12,736 nucleotides of DNA from Chloromonas sp. AAM2 (Eukaryota > Chlorophyta > Chlorophyceae > Chlamydomonadales > Chlamydomonadaceae), in assembly GCA_004335635.1 (NCBI GenBank), contig QAXH01005391.1, positions 4,226-16,961 on the forward strand, read 5' to 3'. A model generated the notes under the pieces. That model ran no database searches, had not been told where the DNA came from, and was given only the letters and a program-made list of their open reading frames with translations. Position numbers and translations under genes: made by a program. This document shows, piece after piece, positions 7,774 to 12,736 of the stretch. The stretch's first letter is position 1, and every line of letters begins with the position of its first letter.

Positions 7774-7895
7774 GCAACCAAATTTGCTTGGGCATGCGGA
7801 ACAGACACGTGATCAGCCGGCCTAAGAACTTTCCGGCAGTGCGCCGGCAAGCTCCGCCACACATGCACTTGATCGCTTGATCGGCAGCAAGCTGC
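7391..7895. repeat. Two diverged tandem copies of a ~267-bp unit
   Basis: Copy 1 is about 7391-7657 and copy 2 about 7658-7895. Shared anchors are CCTTGCCCATTTCGCAGGCC (7410 and 7677 regions), GGCATGCGGAACAGACA, GCGCCGGCAAGCTCCGCC and ACATGCACTT. Differences are substitutions and small indels spread over the whole unit. Copy 1 stays open on the plus strand, while copy 2 is interrupted, as expected of decay after duplication. Confidence 0.85.
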
Positions 7896-8244
7896 AGCGC
7901 CGAGTAAACTGTTTGGGTAAACTAATCAAGTTTCCTGCTCTCGACCTTGCAATCAACCTGTTTGCTTGCAGGTGTAGCCCTTCCCTCCCGTGCGCCTTCC
8001 AGCCGCGTGACGCTGGTTGGGCCTGTGCCAAAGCTAGTGCAGCAGAGCGGCACTAACTCAAACACGGAAAAGATACAGCAGTCACTGCTTAAGCGTGTGT
8101 GCATGCTGCCAATCAATGTCACTGTCTAAGAAAGGATGACGGGCCTCTCACCGTAACACGTGGAGGTGCATCCCATCATCTGGCCTGGGTGACTTGACGT
8201 GGCATGCACATACTGCCCTGTGATCTGCCCGGCGATCTGACCTG
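7896..8244. other. Gene-free stretch, nothing assigned
   Basis: Short overlapping open frames only. No repeat of note and no RNA or protein domain was recognised. Confidence 0.5.
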
Positions 8245-8336
8245 TAACTGCCCCTCAATAATAGTATAACCACCTATGATTATGCGTAACCGCCCCTCAA
8301 TAATGGTATAACCACCCCTGATTATGCGCAACCGCC
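8245..8336. repeat. 42-bp tandem repeat, 2.2 units
   Basis: Units at 8245-8286 and 8287-8328 differ at about four positions, with a partial unit to 8336. The core is GCCCCTCAATAAT followed by GTATAACCACC. No CRISPR-like spacer structure is present, because the units are adjacent. Confidence 0.95.
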
Positions 8337-8342
8337 TTACGA

Positions 8343-8780
8343 TTACTGGTTGGTAAGAGGCCCGATAACTCGCAGTAAACTACAATTAAGGGACCAATAA
8401 AGTTGCGGTGTGGTGAACTTGCCAGTGGAAGGAACCTGGTATGCAGAATGAAGAGCAGGCCAACTTGGTATTAGATCAATAAAAGGATAAATAAATAAAT
8501 AAAACATCCGTTTGACCTGTACGAATGATTGCAGGCATTGCGGCAAAAGTATTTCATTATGCACAAACTTCTCCACGGCAGCCAGCTTGTGAGGTTTGCC
8601 ATGTTTGCCAGATCGGACAGCGTTGATATCTAATTTGCACTTGACAAGGCCCCTCCTACTTGGGCAGAGCAGGACGAAAGAGGCTGGCCAGGTTCCACCG
8701 GCAGCATACTTAGGCCTGTCCGCTACACCAAAACGCAGATACACCCAGCAACCTCCTATCAGCATGCGTCTGAGCAAGGA
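8343..8780 (-). CDS. Low-confidence ORF, unassigned
   Basis: A minus-strand frame is open from 8873 to 8343. The stretch encoded by about 8525-8650 reads like ordinary protein (KCKLDINAVRSGKHGKP, then KLAAVEKFVHNEILLPQ). The C-terminal end runs through an ATAA microsatellite into Phe/Ile/Leu-rich sequence and is doubtful. A possible donor, CAG followed by GTCAAA, lies at about 8520. No domain was recognised and other frames are open on both strands. It may be an exon of a decayed element or chance. Confidence 0.15.
   Translation of the reverse strand, partial: SLLRRMLIGGCWVYLRFGVADRPKYAAGGTWPASFVLLCPSRRGLVKCKLDINAVRSGKHGKPHKLAAVEKFVHNEILLPQCLQSFVQVKRMFYLFIYPFIDLIPSWPALHSAYQVPSTGKFTTPQLYWSLNCSLLRVIGPLTNQ
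8487..8504. repeat. ATAA tetranucleotide microsatellite
   Basis: Four exact ATAA units followed by AA, in a locally AT-rich patch. Confidence 0.9.
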
Positions 8781-9185
8781 TGGCAGTCTCAGTAGCAGGC
8801 CATGTCTGCAGCACCCATGTTGTGCACGCGCACACACGATGGGAGGGCCTGGAGACGCAAGGTCCTCTCTCAAAGCAGCATCAGCCTTATGCGCACAAGC
8901 TACCCCCTATCACAGCGCATGCACCGCCAGCACCACCAGCACCGCCACACCATCCGCCAGTTTCTTGTCAGCAGCAGGCAGAGGTAGAGGCAGAGCTGCT
9001 GCCAGCCGATGTTGATACCCTCTCACCAGCACAGCAAGCTTACAACGATGGGTTTGAGGGGTCTGGCCAATGGCGCAGATCACAGCAGCAGGCCAGGCAT
9101 AAAGGTCATCAGGCCGGGAGGGGCTCATGCAAGTGAGCAGTGGATGCGCGACACGACCAGCGGCAGCAGGCCACGCCTGGTTGCC
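8781..9185. other. Plus-strand Gln/Pro-rich remnant ORF region
   Basis: A plus-strand frame (8780-9136) encodes low-complexity Pro/His/Gln sequence followed by a more protein-like part containing DVDTLSPAQQAYNDGFEG. No known domain is visible. Its style matches the ORF at 7090-7773 and suggests decayed mobile-element coding sequence, but the frame is too short and isolated to call a gene. Confidence 0.3.
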
Positions 9186-9257
9186 ATCGGGATAGGAGTG
9201 GGGCAATATTACCTGCATCGGGATTGGAGTGGGGCAGTATTACCTGCATCGGGATAG
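9186..9257. repeat. 31-bp tandem repeat, 2.3 units
   Basis: Units at 9186-9216 and 9217-9247 differ at two positions, and a partial unit ATCGGGATAG follows. It lies immediately before the right part of dispersed repeat B. Confidence 0.95.
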
Positions 9258-9261
9258 TCTA

Positions 9262-9335
9262 GTGCCAGACAAATGACCATGCAGCAGCAGAATGACAGGG
9301 CTTAGTGGGCAAAACAGACACTAGATAGCTCATTG
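9262..9335. repeat. Dispersed repeat B, right part
   Basis: This matches 1716-1795 from GTGCCAGACAAATGA through CTAGATAG(C/T)TCATTG, with a net 6-bp deletion and scattered substitutions. The left part of the same repeat is found 711 bp further right rather than adjacent. Confidence 0.8.
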
Positions 9336-9445
9336 TGTTCTGCGAGCACTGTGGTCCTGAAGGCAATGGCAATTATTGTGGTGGCAGGCACTGTGGCAGA
9401 GGCACTGCACAGGTGCATGACCTCCACGAGAAAGTGTTTTGTTAG
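9329..9445 (+). other. Short Cys/His-rich open frame
   Basis: Thirty-eight codons lie between two stops with five Cys and four His. The spacing is CEHCG, then NYCGGRHCG, then HDLHEKVFC at the end. It resembles half of a zinc-binding module, but there is no ATG and no matching neighbour. It may be a fragment of a zinc-knuckle domain from a mobile element, or chance. Confidence 0.15.
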
Positions 9446-10045
9446 CCACCTGGTTGCAGCTGTGGTTGACGATCAGACGGATGTCACTCAGACACACTGT
9501 AATCAAATCATGGTCTCTGCATGCCGTGGTTTTGCAACATGCAGACACGTGCCAGTGCATGTGACGCAAGGTGACGCCCTCACATGGAGCACGGCCAGCT
9601 GGCTCCGAAGTTGGGCGCCCGACGCCCGGCTAGGCCATGTGTGCATGCTGTGGGCGCCCACCTCTGAGCCACCCACAAAAGGACCATTGTGATCTTAAAC
9701 GTAAATTACTTGACGTTAGATGCCGTGTAGCGAGTCTTTGCAATGGTAACGCTGACAGTGCTAAGCTTCAGGAGCAAACTTGATGTCGTATGTTATCTTG
9801 TCGTTTACCCACTCATGTTGTCCAACAAGCACAGACAACTCACGCACAACAGCTGGCAAGATTGGAAGCACATGCTTTGTGGCTACAAGCCAAGATTAAT
9901 TTGATTACACAAAGATTACAGCACAGGCCCTGAGGGGCCCTCTTAGTATCTAAAAACACCTCCAAACTCCTGCCAATACAGCCAAACAACCAGCAGCCTC
10001 CCAGAATCTTACCTTGAAAACCGAGTTTGAACATCCAAACAACTG
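9446..10045. other. Gene-free stretch, probable 3' flank of the peptidase gene
   Basis: No convincing gene, and open frames on both strands are short. It lies between the two separated parts of repeat B, so it may be the body of that element. Confidence 0.45.
9905..9920 (-). promoter_or_regulatory. Candidate polyadenylation motifs (TGTAA twice)
   Basis: On the minus strand TGTAA occurs at 9909-9905 and 9920-9916, about 590-600 nt past the stop codon of the peptidase gene. TGTAA is the usual green-algal polyadenylation signal. A five-base motif is weak evidence alone. Confidence 0.25.
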
Positions 10046-10086
10046 CCGCCAATCAGGCAACACCAATATAGGAACTCTTTCGTGCC
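10046..10086. repeat. Dispersed repeat B, left part
   Basis: One mismatch in 41 bp to 1680-1720, ending in GTGCC, after which the match stops abruptly. At 1716 the same GTGCC leads into the right part. Confidence 0.9.
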
Positions 10087-10508
10087 TCCATCAAAGCCTT
10101 GCTCACCCAAGTGAAGGATTCACACCTTAATTATTTCGTCGCTTCAGGTCAACCGCTGTAAGGCTGATGTATGACCGGTCAAAAGGCTTTTTCACATTCA
10201 TAGGTCCAAACATGTGTAAACATAGAATAGACAGACAATATAGACCAAATGTAGCTTGCGTACAAATCCGTTGGGCAACAACCCTTGAGCTAATTCAGCC
10301 AGCCAGCTGCATCCTTGCCCAGGGCAGGTCAGCACGGTATTCAGTTGTGTCACGTGTGGCAGGCGCATCAGTGCATCAGGCATTGTCTGTCCGCCATGTC
10401 TACATGGAACAGCCCTGCTGACCCTCCAGCATCAGTCCTTTCGTCACTACAAGACAAGGGTATCCCTCTCAACTCTCAACGATCGCAGATGCATTGGCAG
10501 TCGTCGTG
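10087..10508. other. Likely 3' untranslated region of the peptidase gene
   Basis: No gene was recognised. The stretch lies directly downstream of the stop codon of the minus-strand peptidase gene and is probably transcribed with it. The motif AGGCTGATGTATGA at about 10161-10174 also occurs in slightly different form at the right ends of both copies of repeat A. Confidence 0.4.
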
Positions 10509-12657
10509 TCATTGTGCTTGTTGGCCCACCACCCTATCCAGCGCCATCCTCATGCACGCATCCATACCTGGAGCCCAGCCCGCATCCCCGCCCCTGGACC
10601 CCCCTGTGAGCTGTCCTGAGCCAGGCAGAGCCACCCAGCCACCACCACCTGATGCATGCCCTGCGCTGCTGTAACGCAATTCGGGACTGTGCATGCCATC
10701 GTACGGCTGTTGTTGCTGTTGTTCCTCTTGACTGGCACCTGAGGCCAAACCTTCCCCTGTCCCGTCCGCCCAGTGATCCCTTGGGTGGTCAGTGCACAGG
10801 GTGTCGGGCTGCAGGCCGCCCTGAGCAGTGATGTCCCACCCTCTGGGGCCAAGCCATTTGGACACGGTGACTTTGAGGCCACCTAGGGAAGCCACATCCT
10901 GCAGGACATCAGCAGGGGTGTGTGCGTTCGTTGGACGTAGTGCATGTGGTGTTGCATTAGAGAAGCAACACCAGTGGCGCAAACATGTTGAATCTGCTTC
11001 AAATAGTAGTCCAGTGGAAAGCTGGCAACAGCCACATCAGTCATGACAGAATGTGGTGATAGCCTCAACCCCTGCATGCAGCACTGACAGTCCTCTGCGC
11101 AGGACCATGGGTCACGGGCAGGGACACCATCCCGAGCCAAACCCACGAGGCGTGACACGTGCAACACCAGGACCGGCCTGCAAGCTTCATTCACCTGGAA
11201 TGGGTTCCATGATCGCATTGCCTGTCACGTGCCTGTGCGAGCCTACGTTCACACCTGTTCGCTGGCCCCGTTGACCGCCCAGCCGCCTGCCACCGGGCCT
11301 CCGCCCTGCTCCGCCCCCACGGAGGGTGTCAGCGGGAAGTAGTACTGAACCACTCCCTTGCCAAACGTGGGCGTGCCTATGAGGGTGGCGCGGCCGTTGT
11401 CACGCAGACCGCTGGCAAACACCTGCGCCACGGGGCGAGTGAGGGCCAGAGCTGCCACGTTACATTGTCACACCTTTCACCGGTACCTGAGCAGCTGCAA
11501 CTACATATCAATGCAGCACAGCTGCAGCCTCCAAACCATAGCTTGCCAGCTAAGCCTGAACTCCCACGTCCCTCTGCCTCTGCTGAGCCTGGCCCAGAAG
11601 CAAGTGAAGTGATTGTACAGATGTGAGTCCTACCGTCACACCAAGTCCAGTCATACCAGGGCTCATCACACTAGTCGCTGAACAAGCCAACAAAACACGC
11701 AGAGGAGAGAAGCGTCGCAGCTACTGGTACACCGCACGTGCATCCCCACACCTAAAACGCCCCGCCCCACACCCACGCACCTCCGCACCGCTCGCTGAGT
11801 TTCCATTGACCAGCACCACCACCGGGGCAGAGGGGCTCAGCAGCCCGCTGCCGCCGTCCCTGGGCACTGCGCCGTACCAGCTCTGGTACCGCCCGCCCGC
11901 ACCCGCCCCCGCCTGTGCTCCCTCCACCCTCACTTCACTGGTTGCAATCTGCGGCCCATCGCCCGCTCTGTCCACCTGCCCAGCCTCTATCTGCTGGTCA
12001 CCCAAACCTTGGTTAGCTGTTTCTGTTGCAGCGGGTACAGACCCGTGTGCCCATGCATCAGTTACATTTGAACTGCTGGGATCGTCTGATTTGACCAGGA
12101 CTGGTGGAAGGATGTTGAAGACGTCCTGCAACCAAAGGGAGGGGTGCAAAGATTATTGATTCTTACTGATAAGCCTGCCAGGTTTGGATAGATGCCTGTT
12201 GGGGTAAGGCCGGGATTCAAAGCAAAGACTGTTGGGGTCGACATGCACTTGTGTGAGTGCAGGTGTGGAAATCTGGCGGTGGTCAAACTTTCCTTGCCCC
12301 AGACCTCACCAAACAAGCCTTGGAGTCCCCTGCCTTGCCCGCCCACATGCAACCGCGGGTATGCCTGCACTGCCAAGCATACTCTCCAGTGCACTCCTTC
12401 GCCCCCAACACCAGGGTCGTGATGTCCCCTCTGCCCCCCTCCACATTACAGCCGTGCGCCCGCCCCACCGCTCCACAGCCCGCCCCACCCCACTCTACCC
12501 ATTCCCATCCCCCCACTCTCACTTCCCACCTCGCCTCTCACCTGCCCCACGACCCATTCCGTGTTGACCACTTCCTCATTCCTCACACTGTCAGTCACGT
12601 GCGTGCCGTCGGGCAGGAACAGCGCGGCGCTGGCTATGGCCTCCTCGAACACCCCGC
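10509..12657 (-). CDS. C-terminal processing peptidase (CtpA-like, S41), 3' part of gene
   Basis: Four exons on the minus strand: 12657-12542, 12125-11781, 11422-11255 and 10898-10509 (stop TGA). The first visible exon starts with the last two bases of a Gly codon and the other junctions are phase 0. They yield 339 residues of the C-terminal part; the PDZ domain and N-terminus lie beyond the window. Landmarks in order are GGVFEEAIASAALFLPDGT, VVVLVNGNSASGAE with the nucleophile Ser at residue 151, RDNGRATLIGTPTFGKG with the general-base Lys at residue 176, GGLKVTVSKW, GGLQPDTLC, and a MALDRV end. S41A enzymes cut proteins near their C-termini, and in chloroplasts they mature photosystem II protein D1; lumenal location is inferred, not shown here. 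Insertions before the Ser strand, after YYFPL, and after GGLQPDTLC (with a Gln run) make it longer than usual. Junctions 1 and 2 are firm, but the third is less certain. Confidence 0.8.
11255..11422 (-). other. Exon carrying the catalytic lysine
   Basis: Bounded by GCGCAG before GTG and by CAG followed by GTGTGA. The Lys codon is at 11357-11359 and the Ser codon of the previous exon at 11790-11792. Removing the intron 11423-11780 gives exactly 25 residues between them, the spacing known for D1 protease and Prc, which supports these boundaries. Confidence 0.85.
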
Positions 12658-12666
12658 CTGCGCTCA

Positions 12667-12736
12667 CGTGTGCACAGGCACGCAGGCACAGGCGCACACG
12701 TGTGCACAGGCACGCAGGCACAGGCGCTCACGTGTG
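12667..12736. repeat. 32-bp minisatellite in the intron at the right edge
   Basis: Units at 12667-12698 and 12699-12730 differ at one position (GCACA versus GCTCA), with a partial unit to the window end. The tail of a preceding unit is also visible at 12661-12666. The unit contains the self-complementary TGTGCACA and joins through CACACGTGTG. On the minus strand it ends 9 nt before the first base of the peptidase exon, so it occupies the 3' end of that intron. Confidence 0.95.

Noticed and set aside
8245..8336. Regular repeats that might suggest a CRISPR array
   Set aside because: The 42-bp units are directly adjacent with no unique spacers, and the window is eukaryotic.
11721..11780. Continuation of the peptidase exon past GAE into RGCGAGRFRCGD
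   Set aside because: It would destroy the fixed Ser-Lys spacing. GTGCGT at 11780 is a good donor and the next exon restores the family sequence.

Overview
The window looks nuclear and eukaryotic, most probably from a chlorophycean green alga (Chlamydomonadales or a relative). The evidence is GC-rich exons interrupted by 350-850 nt introns with GTGAGR, GTGCGT and similar donors and CAG acceptors, Ala/Gly/Gln-rich insertions in an otherwise conserved peptidase, and abundant CA/TG-rich minisatellites between genes. No bacterial operon, phage, CRISPR array, rRNA or tRNA was seen. The lineage is an inference from style, not from a marker gene.

Two genes can be reconstructed, both on the minus strand. 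(1) At 3131-5350 there is an apparently complete three-exon gene for a 325-residue membrane protein with about seven hydrophobic segments and a C-terminal KKRE, the form of an ER-retrieval dilysine signal. Both exon junctions keep the reading frame, and I do not recognise the family. (2) At 10509-12657 lie the last four visible exons of a C-terminal processing peptidase (CtpA/Tsp/Prc, family S41). Its Ser/Lys catalytic pair is 25 residues apart once the intron between them is removed. The gene continues beyond the right edge.

The rest is repeat-dense DNA with no confident gene. Positions 1-3130 hold an octanucleotide array, two low-confidence minus-strand ORFs, two dispersed repeats (A and B), a perfect 25-nt palindrome and AT-rich tandem repeats. 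Positions 5351-10508 hold tandem arrays of 22, 31, 42 and about 267 bp, a 117-bp foldback (hairpin) element, further copies of repeat B, and decayed plus-strand ORFs rich in Gln, Ala and Pro that are probably mobile-element remnants. Repeat A has a second copy inside the last intron of the membrane-protein gene. A 32-bp minisatellite fills the visible part of the intron at the right edge.

The two genes show no obvious shared pathway. The most useful leads are the unassigned seven-segment protein, the enlarged loops of the S41 peptidase, the foldback element, and the permuted arrangement of repeat B.
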